A stretch of DNA of 64,000 bases from Halococcus sediminicola (GCF_000755245.1 NZ_BBMP01000022.1:310001-374000), one strand, 5' to 3'; counted from the stretch's first letter, positions 54,068 through 62,738 are shown. Program-made: numbers and translations. The notes: a model not told the origin generated them from the sequence alone.

Positions 54068-54735
54068 CCGAGGACCGCTCGACTCCCGATGGCGAGACGG
54101 CCACGAAACGGTTCGGCGTCGACGAGGCGGGTCGCGGCCCCGTGCTGGGGTCGCTGTTCGTCGCATGCGTCAGCGCCGATCCAACTACTCTCCCCGCGGG
54201 TATCGACGATTCGAAGCGACTCACGTCGACTCGCCGCGAGGCGCTGGCCGCCGAACTGCGCGCCGACGAGCGCGTGTCGGTCGCCATCGTCGAAGTCACG
54301 TCCGAGGCGATCGACGACGGGAGCCTGAACGCGCTCACGGTCACGGCGATGGCCGACGCCATCGACCGCGTGGCCCCCGACTGTGCGGGCGTCGTGGACG
54401 CCTGCGACACCGACGCGGGGCGATTCGGCCGGCGAGTCGCGTCGGAAACCGCCTCCGAAGTCGAAATCGTGGCCGAACACGGAGCCGACGAGACACACGA
54501 GATCGTCGGCGCGGCGAGCATCGTGGCGAAGGTCGCCCGCGACGAACACGTCGCCGGATTCGCTGCCGAGCACGGGCCGGTGGGCAGCGGCTACCCGAGC
54601 GACGGGACCACCCGCGCATTCCTCCGGGAGTACGTCCGCGAACACGGCGACCTTCCGCCGTTCGCGCGCGTGTCGTGGCAGACGAGTCGGGACATCCTCG
54701 AAGCCGCCGATCAGTCGGCACTCGCGGATTTCTGA
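54064..54735 (+). CDS. rnhB: Ribonuclease HII
   Basis: Removes RNA from RNA/DNA hybrids and excises misincorporated ribonucleotides. The 223-residue protein starts at a GTG overlapping the VOC gene stop. It has VDEAGRGPVLG with Asp20 and Glu21 of the DEDD set, a third acidic residue in VVDACDTD, and IVAKVARDEH. The order and length match archaeal RNase HII. Confidence 0.95.
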   Translation: MTEDRSTPDGETATKRFGVDEAGRGPVLGSLFVACVSADPTTLPAGIDDSKRLTSTRREALAAELRADERVSVAIVEVTSEAIDDGSLNALTVTAMADAIDRVAPDCAGVVDACDTDAGRFGRRVASETASEVEIVAEHGADETHEIVGAASIVAKVARDEHVAGFAAEHGPVGSGYPSDGTTRAFLREYVREHGDLPPFARVSWQTSRDILEAADQSALADF

Positions 54736-54806
54736 GTCACCGCCGGAGTACGACCCGCACCACCGCCGCGGTCAGTCGCAGGGCTGTTCGAGGGGAGAGT
54801 CGTGAG

Positions 54807-55664
54807 TTACGGCCAATCGGGGCCGACGTCGACGAGCGCGGCGCTCACGTTCCAGAGCTGTTCGCGCAGTCGGTCGTCGCCGACACGCGGGTCGGGGTCG
54901 GCCGGATCGCGGCCCTCGAAGTACGTGTGGGTGGTGTCGGGGTCGACGGCGAGATCGACGAGCGGGGCGGCGGCCGCCGGAACCGTGGTGCCGGCGATGG
55001 GAAGGCGTGCGGCGAGGGCCATGAACGTCCGGACGGGCAGCGCGGCGTGTCGGTAGAGGCCGCTGCCGGGCACGAACCCCGGATGGACGGCGTTGACGGG
55101 GAGGTCGACTCGCGCGGCGAGTTCGGTGGTGAAGAGCAGGTTCGCCAGTTTCGAGCGCGCGTAGGCCGCGAACGCCTCGTAGTCCGCTTCGAGCCGCAGG
55201 TCCGCGAAGTCGACCTCGCCGCGGCGGTGCACGGTCGAGGAGGTGTTCACGATGCGGGCGCCGGGAGTGTCGGCGAGGAGACCGAGCAGGTCGTGGGTGA
55301 GCAGGTACGGCGCGAGGTGGTTGACCGCGAGGGTCAGTTCGTGGCCGTCGGTCGTGAGCCGACGGGCGTCCTGCGAGCAGGCGGCGTTGTTCACGAGTAC
55401 GTCGAGGCGGTCGTACCGGTTCCGGAACTCGTCGGCGAGCGCGCGTACGGTCGCCATCGACGCGAAATCCGCACGGAAGAGTTGCGCACTGCCGCCGGCC
55501 CGCTCGATTTCGGCGACGGTTTCCTCCCCGCGCTCGCGCGAGCGCCCGGTCACGACGACGTGCGCTCCACGAGCGCCGAGTCGGCGAGCCACTTCGCGCC
55601 CGATGCCACCCGTCGCGCCGGTGACGAGCGCGACCTGACCATCCATCGCCTCGGAATCGTTCAT
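54807..55664 (-). CDS. Short-chain dehydrogenase/reductase
   Basis: Classical SDR of 285 residues: TGATGGIGREVA for NAD(P), NNAA (VNNAACSQ), the active-site Ser in NTSST, and YARSK (Tyr-x3-Lys) in FAAYARSKLANLLF. The latter, with VHPGFVPGSGLYRH, is typical of the retinol dehydrogenase/WWOX-like SDR group. Substrate unknown. The start at 55664 gives MNDSEAMDGQ. It stands divergent from the siroheme decarboxylase gene. Confidence 0.9.
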   Translation of the reverse strand: MNDSEAMDGQVALVTGATGGIGREVARRLGARGAHVVVTGRSRERGEETVAEIERAGGSAQLFRADFASMATVRALADEFRNRYDRLDVLVNNAACSQDARRLTTDGHELTLAVNHLAPYLLTHDLLGLLADTPGARIVNTSSTVHRRGEVDFADLRLEADYEAFAAYARSKLANLLFTTELAARVDLPVNAVHPGFVPGSGLYRHAALPVRTFMALAARLPIAGTTVPAAAAPLVDLAVDPDTTHTYFEGRDPADPDPRVGDDRLREQLWNVSAALVDVGPDWP

Positions 55665-55741
55665 ACCGATCGAGCGCGCGCAGCGGGCATAACGGCGACG
55701 GAACCGACAGACCGTAGTTCGCGCACACCGAAGGCTGGCCA

Positions 55742-56782
55742 ATGAGTTCGCTGGCCGAGGACTGGCGGGCCGACCTCGATGCGGTCGACGGCCGCCTGAT
55801 AGACGACTACCAGAGCGGGTTTCCGGTCGAGGAGCGGCCGTTCCGCGCGGTCGGCGCGGCGCTCGGCATCGACGAGGACGAGGCGCTCGCCCGCGTCGTG
55901 GCGCTCCGCGAACGAGGCATCTTCCGCCGGTTCGGCGCGGTGCTCAACCCGCCCGTCATCGGCTCCTCGACGCTCGCGGCGGTGCAGGCCCCCGAGGAGC
56001 GCTTTGCGGAGATCGCCGAGATCGTCAACGACCACCGCCAAGTGAACCACAACTACCGGCGCGACCACGACTGGAACATGTGGTTCGTCGTCACCGCCGG
56101 TTCGCGCGAGACGCGCGACGCGATCCTCGCCGACATCGAGGAGCGGACTGGATGTCCGGTCTTGAACCTTCCGATGCTGACTGATTTCTACATCAACCTC
56201 GAGTTCCCGGTCGTGAACGCCGACCGCTTCGCCCGCGAGTCGAGCGGCGGGGGCGAGGACGTGCGCGCGACCGCCATCAGCGAGTCCGCGACGGGTGACC
56301 TCTCGGCACTCGACGCGCGACTCCTGCTGGCCATCCAAGGTGGGTTCCCGCTGACGGCGACGCCCTACTGCGACATCGCCGCAGAACTCGATGCTTCGAC
56401 CGACGCGGTGCTCGACGCCATCCACCGGTTGCGCGAGACGGGCTGTATCAAGCGCATCGGCTGCGTCGTCAACCACGTCGTTACGGGCTTCGACGCCAAC
56501 TGCATGGTCGTCTGGGACGTGCCCGACGACGATCTCGATAGCCGCGGGACCGAGGTCGGCGCGCTGTCCTACGTGACGCTCTGCTATCACCGCCCGCGCA
56601 GACCCGAGCAGGGGTGGCCGTACAACCTGTTCACGATGATTCACGGCCGCGACGCCGACACGGTCGACGAGAAGATCGACGACCTCGCCGGCGAACACCT
56701 CCCTTACGCCCACGAACGGCTCTACTCGACGGAAACGCTGAAACAGACCGGCGCACAGTACGAAGAGTTGCTCGGGAACTGA
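55742..56782 (+). CDS. Fused siroheme decarboxylase (AhbA-AhbB / NirDL type)
   Basis: Protein of 346 residues containing two Lrp/AsnC-like siroheme decarboxylase units: about 10-165 (winged helix with RFGAVLNPPVIG, then WNMWFVV) and about 185-340 (RIGCVVNHVVTGFDANCMVVW, then LCYHRPRR and NLFTMIHG). Each AhbA or AhbB is normally a separate protein of about 150-170 residues. The pair removes two acetate side chains from siroheme to give 12,18-didecarboxysiroheme on the archaeal heme route. It could be misread as an AsnC regulator. No other heme genes are adjacent. Confidence 0.87.
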   Translation: MSSLAEDWRADLDAVDGRLIDDYQSGFPVEERPFRAVGAALGIDEDEALARVVALRERGIFRRFGAVLNPPVIGSSTLAAVQAPEERFAEIAEIVNDHRQVNHNYRRDHDWNMWFVVTAGSRETRDAILADIEERTGCPVLNLPMLTDFYINLEFPVVNADRFARESSGGGEDVRATAISESATGDLSALDARLLLAIQGGFPLTATPYCDIAAELDASTDAVLDAIHRLRETGCIKRIGCVVNHVVTGFDANCMVVWDVPDDDLDSRGTEVGALSYVTLCYHRPRRPEQGWPYNLFTMIHGRDADTVDEKIDDLAGEHLPYAHERLYSTETLKQTGAQYEELLGN

Positions 56783-57024
56783 ATCGGTCGTTCGCCCCGT
56801 TTGGTGGCTGTTGCTTTTCGTCCGGATTTCGTGGAGTGGTTCGCGGAGCGAATCCGAGCCGAAAAAGCGGTGAGACGTGAGGCTTCACGGCGCTGTACGG
56901 GGTGATCACGGTGATCGAGCACCGCAGGTACGACGGCGGATCGAAAGCGGGTGTGCGAGAATAGTTCTCGTCGGTTCTGCAAGCAACAAATATAACCCAC
57001 ACAGCCTTGAGTCATGGATAAGAC
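56783..57024 (+). promoter_or_regulatory. 242-bp intergenic region with TATA promoter of dockerin protein gene
   Basis: No convincing gene. The right end holds CAAATATAACC (56987-56997), a TATA box about 30 bp before the ATG at 57025. The left part is lower in coding-like periodicity and shows nothing further. Confidence 0.5.
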
Positions 57025-59190
57025 ATGACTGATATCAATCGGAATCGGCGACGATTCCTGCAACTCACCGGCGCGACGGCCCTCGCAGCCGGCGTCGGAG
57101 CGGCGGTCTCGGGGTCCGCCGGCGCGCAGGCGTCGGCGTGGACCATCGCCGACTCGCCGACGGACAAGACGCTCCATGACGTGGTGCAGTCAAGCGAAGG
57201 GCCGTACGCCGTCGGTAGCGGCGGGAAAGTGCTCGCGCGCCGGGCCGACGGCTGGGAGGTCGTCGTCCAGAAGGGACCCACGGTCGAATCGAACACGCTG
57301 CGGGGAGCCGGCGTCACCGACGACGGGAAGACCGTGTGGTTCGCCGGCGGGTCGGGCGTCGTCGCCCAGTACGACGTGGTCGAAGAGCAGCTCACCGACT
57401 ACTCCGCGCCGATGGGGAAGACGAGCACGTGGGAGGACGTCGCCGTCACAGGAAAAGCGGGAGCCGAGACCGTCCACCTCGTCAACGGCTCCGGCGAGGT
57501 CTTGAACGGAACCAAGACCGATTCAGGGGGAATGGACTGGGGCGAGGTGCAGAAACCGCCGGCAGGAGAGAGCGCCGACGGGTCGAGCATGAAGGGCATC
57601 GACTTCGCCAGCGCCTCGGTCGGGCACGTCTCGAACACGAGCACGAAGGTCTACGAGACGACTGATTCGGGAGGGAGCTATCGGGAGATCGGCATCGACG
57701 GCGGCAGCGTCGGGCTGTACGGCGTGGCGAGCGTGAGCGAATCGGACGTCAACGTGGTCGGCGGCAGCGGCACCATATATCGCTACGACGGATCGACGTG
57801 GACGCCGATGGAGGCCGGGCAGAGCACCATCTACGGCATCGACCGCGACGGGAGTGCGGGACTGGCCGTTGGATCGGGCGGGCGCGTCTACGACCGGGCC
57901 AGCCCCGGCACGTGGACCAAGGCCGAGACGCCAACGAGCAAGAAGCTCCGGGGAGCGGCGCTCGACACCGCCGGAGGCTACCCGGACGTCGCCGTCGGCT
58001 CCGGTGGAACCATCATCGAACGCGGCGAGTACACCGCCGACCCACCAGCCGAGAAAGAGCCACGGCCCGACCCGGCCGAGTGGACCGAGGCGAGTTCGTC
58101 GACGGGCAAGACGCTCAATGATACCGTCCAATCGAGTCAGGGACCGTACGCCGTCGGCGGTGGCGGGCGCGTCCTCGCGCGGGGTTCGACGGGCTGGACG
58201 ACCGTCGTCGAGAAGGGGCCCACGGGCCAGGGCAACACCCTCACCGGCGCGGCCGTGACCGACGACGGCAAGCACGTCTGGTTCGCCGGCGGCAGCGGCG
58301 TCATCGGCGAGTACGACGTCAAGAGCGGGACGAAAACCGACTACTCGAAGCCCGAAGGGGAGACGAGCACGTGGGAGGACATCGCGGTGGTCGGCAGCGC
58401 CGGCAGCGAGACGGTCTTCTTGATCAACGGCTCCGGCGAGTTCTTCTCCGGAACCAAGACTGCATCGGGCGGGATGAACTGGGGCGACATCATCAAACCC
58501 GGCGGCGGCTCCAGCGCGAAGGGCATCGACTTCATCGACCGGAGTACGGGCTACGTCTGCGATACGAACGCGAAGGTCTACGAGACGACCGACGGTGGGG
58601 ATAGCTGGGCAGAGATCGGTATCCAGGGTGGAAGCGTCGGGCTGTACGACGTCGCTGCCGTGAGTCCCGAGGAGATCGACGTCGCGGCCGGCGACGGCTC
58701 CATCTTCCACTATAATGGAGCGGTCTGGACGAAACTCTACGCCGGCGGGAACGCGCTCAACGCCATCACCCGCGAGGGAGAGAAGGGCCTCGCGGCCGGC
58801 GGGGGTGGCACGGTCTTCGAGCGCACCGGAACGGGCTGGCAGCCCGACGAAACGCCCGTGAGCAACACCCTGCAGGGCGTCACGTTCGACACCACGGGAT
58901 CGTACCCGGACGTCGCCGTCGGTTCCAGTGGAACCATCATCGAACGCGGCGAGTACACCGCCGCGCCCGAGCCGATCGGTGACTTCGAGAATCCTCCACA
59001 GGACCTCGATGGCGACGGGAAATACGAGGACGTCGACGGCGACGGCGAACTGACGAAGGCCGACGCGGAGGCGCTGTTCGACAATCTCGATGACCCAGCG
59101 GTGACGAACAACGCCGCAGCGTTCGATTTCAACGGCAACGGTCGCATCGACTACGACGACATCGTGACGCTCGACAACATGGCCGAGTGA
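57025..59190 (+). CDS. Tat-exported beta-propeller-like protein with C-terminal dockerin
   Basis: Exported protein of 721 residues. The N-terminus has a twin-arginine signal (NRRRFLQLTGATALAAG). Two tandem modules of about 310 residues (about 38-345 and 350-655) each contain Kelch/YCF48-like blades with GLYGVAS/GLYDVAA, VWFAGGSGV and SGTIIERGEYTA repeated in the same order. The C-terminal 60 residues form a type I dockerin: calcium loops DVDGDGELTKAD and DFNGNGRIDYDD. No C-terminal anchor, so it is probably held through the dockerin. The next gene, 4 bp downstream, has a cohesin-like domain. Partnering is an inference from family knowledge. Confidence 0.85.
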   Translation: MTDINRNRRRFLQLTGATALAAGVGAAVSGSAGAQASAWTIADSPTDKTLHDVVQSSEGPYAVGSGGKVLARRADGWEVVVQKGPTVESNTLRGAGVTDDGKTVWFAGGSGVVAQYDVVEEQLTDYSAPMGKTSTWEDVAVTGKAGAETVHLVNGSGEVLNGTKTDSGGMDWGEVQKPPAGESADGSSMKGIDFASASVGHVSNTSTKVYETTDSGGSYREIGIDGGSVGLYGVASVSESDVNVVGGSGTIYRYDGSTWTPMEAGQSTIYGIDRDGSAGLAVGSGGRVYDRASPGTWTKAETPTSKKLRGAALDTAGGYPDVAVGSGGTIIERGEYTADPPAEKEPRPDPAEWTEASSSTGKTLNDTVQSSQGPYAVGGGGRVLARGSTGWTTVVEKGPTGQGNTLTGAAVTDDGKHVWFAGGSGVIGEYDVKSGTKTDYSKPEGETSTWEDIAVVGSAGSETVFLINGSGEFFSGTKTASGGMNWGDIIKPGGGSSAKGIDFIDRSTGYVCDTNAKVYETTDGGDSWAEIGIQGGSVGLYDVAAVSPEEIDVAAGDGSIFHYNGAVWTKLYAGGNALNAITREGEKGLAAGGGGTVFERTGTGWQPDETPVSNTLQGVTFDTTGSYPDVAVGSSGTIIERGEYTAAPEPIGDFENPPQDLDGDGKYEDVDGDGELTKADAEALFDNLDDPAVTNNAAAFDFNGNGRIDYDDIVTLDNMAE

Positions 59191-59194
59191 ATCG

Positions 59195-60964
59195 ATGGGC
59201 GACGACAGCAGATACCAAATGAGCGAAGACAGACGGTTCGGCGGCTGGAATCGAGCGGCAACAGTAGTGATGATTGGTCTCGTCGTGGCGTCGCTGGCGG
59301 TCGCGGGCGTGGCCGTCAGCGGTCCCTTGGTCGGCCAGAGCGTGGCACAGACACAGGAACCGGCGACCATCGCCGCCGGGAGTACGAGCACGTCGCCGGG
59401 GGCGAGCGCGAGCGTCGACCTGACGCTCTCGACCGCCCCGGAGGGGGTGTCGGGCTACGACCTCGTGGTGCGGCTGGCCGACCCAAGCGTGGGAACCATC
59501 ACGAGCGCGTCGGTCGCCAGCGAGTTCGGTCTCGACAGGGTATCGGTCAGCGACGACGGTACGACGGTGATGCTCGCGGGTGTCGACAACGACGAGAACG
59601 TCCAGCCGGGCGCGACGGACGTCCAACTGGGAACCGTCGAGCTGACCGGTGAGAGCGCGGGAACGACGCAAGTCGTTGTCGAGGAGGTCAACCTCGATGA
59701 CGACGACGGCAATGCCGCCAACCCCGGGACTACACCCGGAACGCTGACGGTCGCCGGTGCGGGAACCGACACGCCGACCGGGACGGCCACGGCAACCGAG
59801 ACGCGTACCGCGACCGAAACGGCCACGCCAACGGCGACCGATACACCGACCAGCACAGAAACGACCGCGACGACCGATACAGCCACCACGAGTACGACAA
59901 CCGAAACGGCGACCGCGACGGAGACGGCGACCGAAACGACCACGCCGACCGACACCGAGCAGCCGACCGGCACCGAGACCGCGGGTCCAACGGCGACGCC
60001 GACCGATACGACGACGCCGACAAGCACGGCGGAGTCGACGACTGCCGAAACGGAGACCGCAACTGAAACCGAGACCCCAACGGGGACCGATACGAGCGCA
60101 CGGACGGCCACGACGGAGCCGACCGACACGGCCGGTGAGACGACCGCAGCGGAGACCGAGGCGAAAACGGACGAGAGCGGAACGGAGACGACCAGCGAGG
60201 GCGGCAGCGGCGGCGCGGAAACGAGCGACGGTGCAGCGGATGACGATGCAACGGATGGATCGCTCGACGAACGCGCGGTCGCCGAATCGCTGGCCGGAAG
60301 CAGTCTCTCGGACGGGCAGGTCGAGGGAGTGAGCGCAGCGCTCTCGGCGAGCGGTCTCACCGACGACCGGACGACGGCCATCACCGACGCGCTCGCCGGC
60401 GACGGACTGAGCGACGAGCAACGCGGCGCAATCGCCGATACCATCGCGGACGGCGATCTCTCGGATCAACAGTTCGTGGCGCTGAGCGAGGCGCTCGCAG
60501 ACGGCAGCCTCACGACCGCCGAACGCGACGCGCTCGGCTTCCTCGGCAGCGACGGGGCGACCTACTACCAGATCGACCTCGTGCGCGGCGAGCCGATCGA
60601 GCAGTTGCGCGGGCCGAACGGTACCTACACGAACGACCAGTTGGTCCGGTTCGCCCACGGCAGCAGCGAGGAGCCGATCACGCGGCGCTCCGTGGGCGAG
60701 TTCACCACCGACGCGGCGCTCGCCGAGCGCATCGAGAGTCGGAACATCACCGTCGAAAACGGCACGGCGAGCACGACGTTCACCGTCGCCGAGGGCGAGT
60801 CGGTGACGCTCTCGCTGGTGAGCTACACGAAACCCGGCCCGGTGTGGTCGCCCGCGACCGAGCACCTCCAGGAGTACGTCGACGGCGAAACCCGAACGTT
60901 CGAATCGGGCACGCACACGCTCCGCGTCGATCTGCCGCAGAACGCGACCGACGAAGAGAGATAG
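59195..60964 (+). CDS. Secreted protein with cohesin-like domain, Thr-rich linker and helical repeats
   Basis: Protein of 589 residues: an N-terminal hydrophobic segment (about 24-50, AATVVMIGLVVASLAVAGVA) that may be a signal peptide or anchor, then a beta domain of about 60-185 with GYDLVVRLADPS and VQLGTVELTG, which resembles cohesin. Next are a Thr/Glu/Ala-rich linker of about 160 residues, several 18-residue helical units opened by LSDGQ/LTDDR/LSDEQ/LSDQQ (about 360-440), and a final beta domain. No PGF-CTERM. It follows the dockerin gene by 4 bp. An ATG at 59219 is an alternative start. Cohesin assignment is by eye. Confidence 0.75.
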   Translation: MGDDSRYQMSEDRRFGGWNRAATVVMIGLVVASLAVAGVAVSGPLVGQSVAQTQEPATIAAGSTSTSPGASASVDLTLSTAPEGVSGYDLVVRLADPSVGTITSASVASEFGLDRVSVSDDGTTVMLAGVDNDENVQPGATDVQLGTVELTGESAGTTQVVVEEVNLDDDDGNAANPGTTPGTLTVAGAGTDTPTGTATATETRTATETATPTATDTPTSTETTATTDTATTSTTTETATATETATETTTPTDTEQPTGTETAGPTATPTDTTTPTSTAESTTAETETATETETPTGTDTSARTATTEPTDTAGETTAAETEAKTDESGTETTSEGGSGGAETSDGAADDDATDGSLDERAVAESLAGSSLSDGQVEGVSAALSASGLTDDRTTAITDALAGDGLSDEQRGAIADTIADGDLSDQQFVALSEALADGSLTTAERDALGFLGSDGATYYQIDLVRGEPIEQLRGPNGTYTNDQLVRFAHGSSEEPITRRSVGEFTTDAALAERIESRNITVENGTASTTFTVAEGESVTLSLVSYTKPGPVWSPATEHLQEYVDGETRTFESGTHTLRVDLPQNATDEER

Positions 60965-61119
60965 CTAGCCACACGATTCGAGACGGATAGCAGACTGCGA
61001 AACGGTTCACCGGTTGTTTTTCGGTCGCAGTCGAAAAAAGTAGGGGAGAGACGACGGTTCCCGAGCGGTGCGTACACGATCCGGTAGCATCGCTTTCGCG
61101 TGGACGGTGGTCGAGACGG
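60965..61119 (+). other. Intergenic region after the cohesin gene
   Basis: No gene seen. GGTTGTTTTTCGG, centred near 61018, contains five T on the plus strand, a possible archaeal oligo-T terminator for the dockerin-cohesin operon. Confidence 0.4.
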
Positions 61120-61377
61120 TCAGCGGTCGGCGGTCGTGAACAGCAGCGGTGCGACCAGCAGGAGACCGAGCCCGAGATAGAGGTAGTGGCCGGGACCGTC
61201 AATGCTCGGGACGACCGCGAACAGCAGGCCGAACGTCATCGTCTGGAGAGCGAGCACCTTTCCGGACCGCTGGGTGAGCGCGGCGAGCGTCGCCAGCACG
61301 AACACGACCAACAGCACCTGCCCGAAGTTGTACTGGAGCAGGAATTTGTCGAGCACCTGCAGCGGTAGCGTGAACAT
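61120..61377 (-). CDS. Small membrane protein, unknown function
   Basis: Protein of 85 residues beginning MFTLPLQVLDKFLLQYNFGQ, with three hydrophobic segments. No known domain. It lies 36 bp downstream of another small membrane-protein gene on the same strand. The two are probably one transcript. Conserved-looking haloarchaeal composition only. Confidence 0.7.
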   Translation of the reverse strand: MFTLPLQVLDKFLLQYNFGQVLLVVFVLATLAALTQRSGKVLALQTMTFGLLFAVVPSIDGPGHYLYLGLGLLLVAPLLFTTADR

Positions 61378-61413
61378 CCTCGTCAGGGGATGGGTCGGTC
61401 GCCGATTTCAAGG

Positions 61414-61620
61414 TTACGACCCGTCGCTGCGCGCGCCGAGGTCGATGGGTCGGATCCAACGATACCAGACGAACAGCGCCATCGCCAGATAGCCGACGCC
61501 CCAGACGAGCATTCCGATGGTGTCGAAGCCGAGCGACGAGAGCGCGTAGTCGGCCATACCGGGAACGACGACACCGGTGGCGACCACGAGACCGAACAGC
61601 AGGCGCTCGTCGATGGTCAC
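61414..61620 (-). CDS. Small membrane protein, unknown function
   Basis: Protein of 68 residues with two hydrophobic segments (LLFGLVVATGVVVPGMADY and IGMLVWGVGYLAMALFVWY) and a short basic/acidic tail. No motif recognised. Upstream gene of a two-gene pair with 61120-61377. Its start region shares a divergent 231-bp spacer with the gene at 61852, where no other feature is seen. Confidence 0.68.
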   Translation of the reverse strand: MTIDERLLFGLVVATGVVVPGMADYALSSLGFDTIGMLVWGVGYLAMALFVWYRWIRPIDLGARSDGS

Positions 61621-61851
61621 GGGCGACCCACCCGACGGCTGCGACGTCGTGAACGGTTCATGCCTACGGAAGGGTCTCGAAGCGCCTCAATTTCTCGGTT
61701 CGAGGCCGCCGGGCGAACGGTTCGGTTTCGGTCGGTTCGCGCCGAAACGGTGGGAAACGGCGGGCAACGGTGCTCGTGATTCAAGGCCCAGTCGTGTCTC
61801 GGTCCACCCGTGACGGCGGGGATGCCCGCACCGCCCGCCGACAGCCCCACC

Positions 61852-62160
61852 ATGACAGCCACCGACTTGACGCCCGACCGCACCGCCCCCGCCGTCGGGG
61901 ACGTTCTCTACGAGACCCGCAGTCACGAGCGCTACGCCGTCGTCGTCGCCACCGACCCGGTCGGCGTGACCCTCCGCCGGAACGGGAGCGAGCAGTTCGT
62001 CCCGCACGCGATGTTCGGGCGGTGGAACGACAGCTCGCTGCGAGTGGAGCCGGCGCTGGCCGAACATCACGGAACCGAGACGACGGCCCGTCGAAACGAG
62101 CGGCTGGACCACGGACGGGAGTTCGCGCCCGCCGCAGCGGTCCGCTGTCGTCACTCCTGA
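61852..62160 (+). CDS. Small haloarchaeal protein, unknown function
   Basis: Soluble protein of about 102 residues. The visible core is a short beta region: AVGDVLYETRSHERYAVVVA and DPVGVTLRRNGSEQFVPHAM, reminiscent of a small SH3-like or KOW-like barrel. The C-terminus is charged and Arg-rich. ATG 61852 is preferred; ATG 61822 or a GTG at 61810 are alternatives. Function not known. Confidence 0.62.
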   Translation: MTATDLTPDRTAPAVGDVLYETRSHERYAVVVATDPVGVTLRRNGSEQFVPHAMFGRWNDSSLRVEPALAEHHGTETTARRNERLDHGREFAPAAAVRCRHS

Positions 62161-62235
62161 CGGCGTCGCGGTCCGACCCGCCCGCATCACTCGATAATCC
62201 ACACAAAGCTTATGCTCTCAGAGCGCCAACTACTG

Positions 62236-62313
62236 GTTGGAGCGCGGCGCGCTCCCCGGACAGCGGGGTTCCGTTGCGTGGCATCACCTGTAACTTTCCC
62301 CTGCTGTCTTTTT
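62236..62313 (+). ncRNA. Candidate small RNA
   Basis: A TATA-like AAAGCTTATGC (62205-62215) precedes a stem GGAGCGC-GGC-GCGCTCC (62239-62255), then a second short stem CCCC...GGGG (62254-62268). An oligo-T run (62309-62313) follows that could end transcription. The region carries no ORF of interest. It could equally be the 5' region of nothing; expression is undetermined. Confidence 0.3.
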
Positions 62314-62435
62314 CGACGAATCAGCGACGAGCGACACGACAGTCGACACGAAAACAGTTGTAGACGAATCGGTCAACGGGATGTAAACCACGCGAAGACG
62401 GCCCGACTCTCTACGTTCTCGATGCGCACCAAAAA

Positions 62436-62457
62436 TGGGCCGACGCGGATTTGAACC
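62436..62457 (-). repeat. tRNA-Ile 3'-end fragment (possible attachment-site remnant)
   Basis: The 22 bp match the last 22 nt of tRNA-Ile at 62616-62637 with one mismatch (G for A at 62442, in the acceptor stem). Such copies arise when integrative elements enter at a tRNA 3' end. The 158 bp between the copies hold no integrase. Confidence 0.7.
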
Positions 62458-62615
62458 AGAGCAAGACGGTCGCGTTCGCTTCGCTCACGCGCTGCGACTT
62501 GCAGGGCTCAAATCCGGTTGCGTTCACGTTTCGCTCCTCACGTCCGTTTTCCATGACTTCGCTTCGCTCCTCACGACGTTTCACTCGCTTTGTTCGTGAA
62601 ACCGTCGCAGAAACG

Positions 62616-62689
62616 TGGGCCAACGCGGATTTGAACCGCGGACCTCCCGGTTATCAGCCGAGCGCTCAACCTAACTGAGCTATTGGCCC
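62616..62689 (-). tRNA. tRNA-Ile (anticodon GAT)
   Basis: A 74-nt tRNA on the minus strand. Acceptor GGGCCAA pairs with TTGGCCC, discriminator A. D arm GCTC/GAGC; anticodon stem CTCGG/CCGGG (one G-T pair) with loop CTGATAA (anticodon GAT). T arm CGCGG-TTCAAAT-CCGCG. Its 3' end is partly duplicated upstream at 62436. Confidence 0.95.
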
Positions 62690-62738
62690 GACACTCGCCG
62701 TTGCTCCCATCCGCTTGTAAGCGTTTCTTTTCGAGCTC

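Larger units (their letters stand above)
62161..62615 (+). other. 455-bp gene-poor region
   Basis: No believable protein gene. It contains a possible small RNA (62236-62313), a fragment of the tRNA-Ile 3' end (62436-62457), two copies of the word TTCGCTCCTCACG, and an inverted repeat GTTTCAC...GTGAAAC near 62579-62603. Lower GC than the rest. It looks like the scar of an insertion next to a tRNA gene. Confidence 0.55.

Noticed and set aside
52274-54166. 630-codon minus-strand frame opposite pus10 and the VOC gene
   Set aside because: Arg/Val/His-rich antisense shadow without motifs. Pus10 and VOC motifs are on the plus strand.
53835-55745. Long plus-strand frame spanning the VOC gene, rnhB and the SDR
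   Set aside because: Crosses two real genes in a wrong frame and is antisense to the SDR; arginine-rich translation.
59757-60170. Repeat-rich DNA block
   Set aside because: Low-complexity Thr/Glu/Ala linker coding sequence; unit length varies and no spacers as in a CRISPR array.
62212-62454. 80-codon plus-strand ORF in the gene-poor region
   Set aside because: Arg/His/Ser-rich, not acidic, no motif. It overlaps the possible small RNA.
62411-62623. 70-codon minus-strand ORF beside tRNA-Ile
   Set aside because: It translates the tRNA 3'-end fragment and simple repeated words, a familiar artefact near haloarchaeal tRNA scars.
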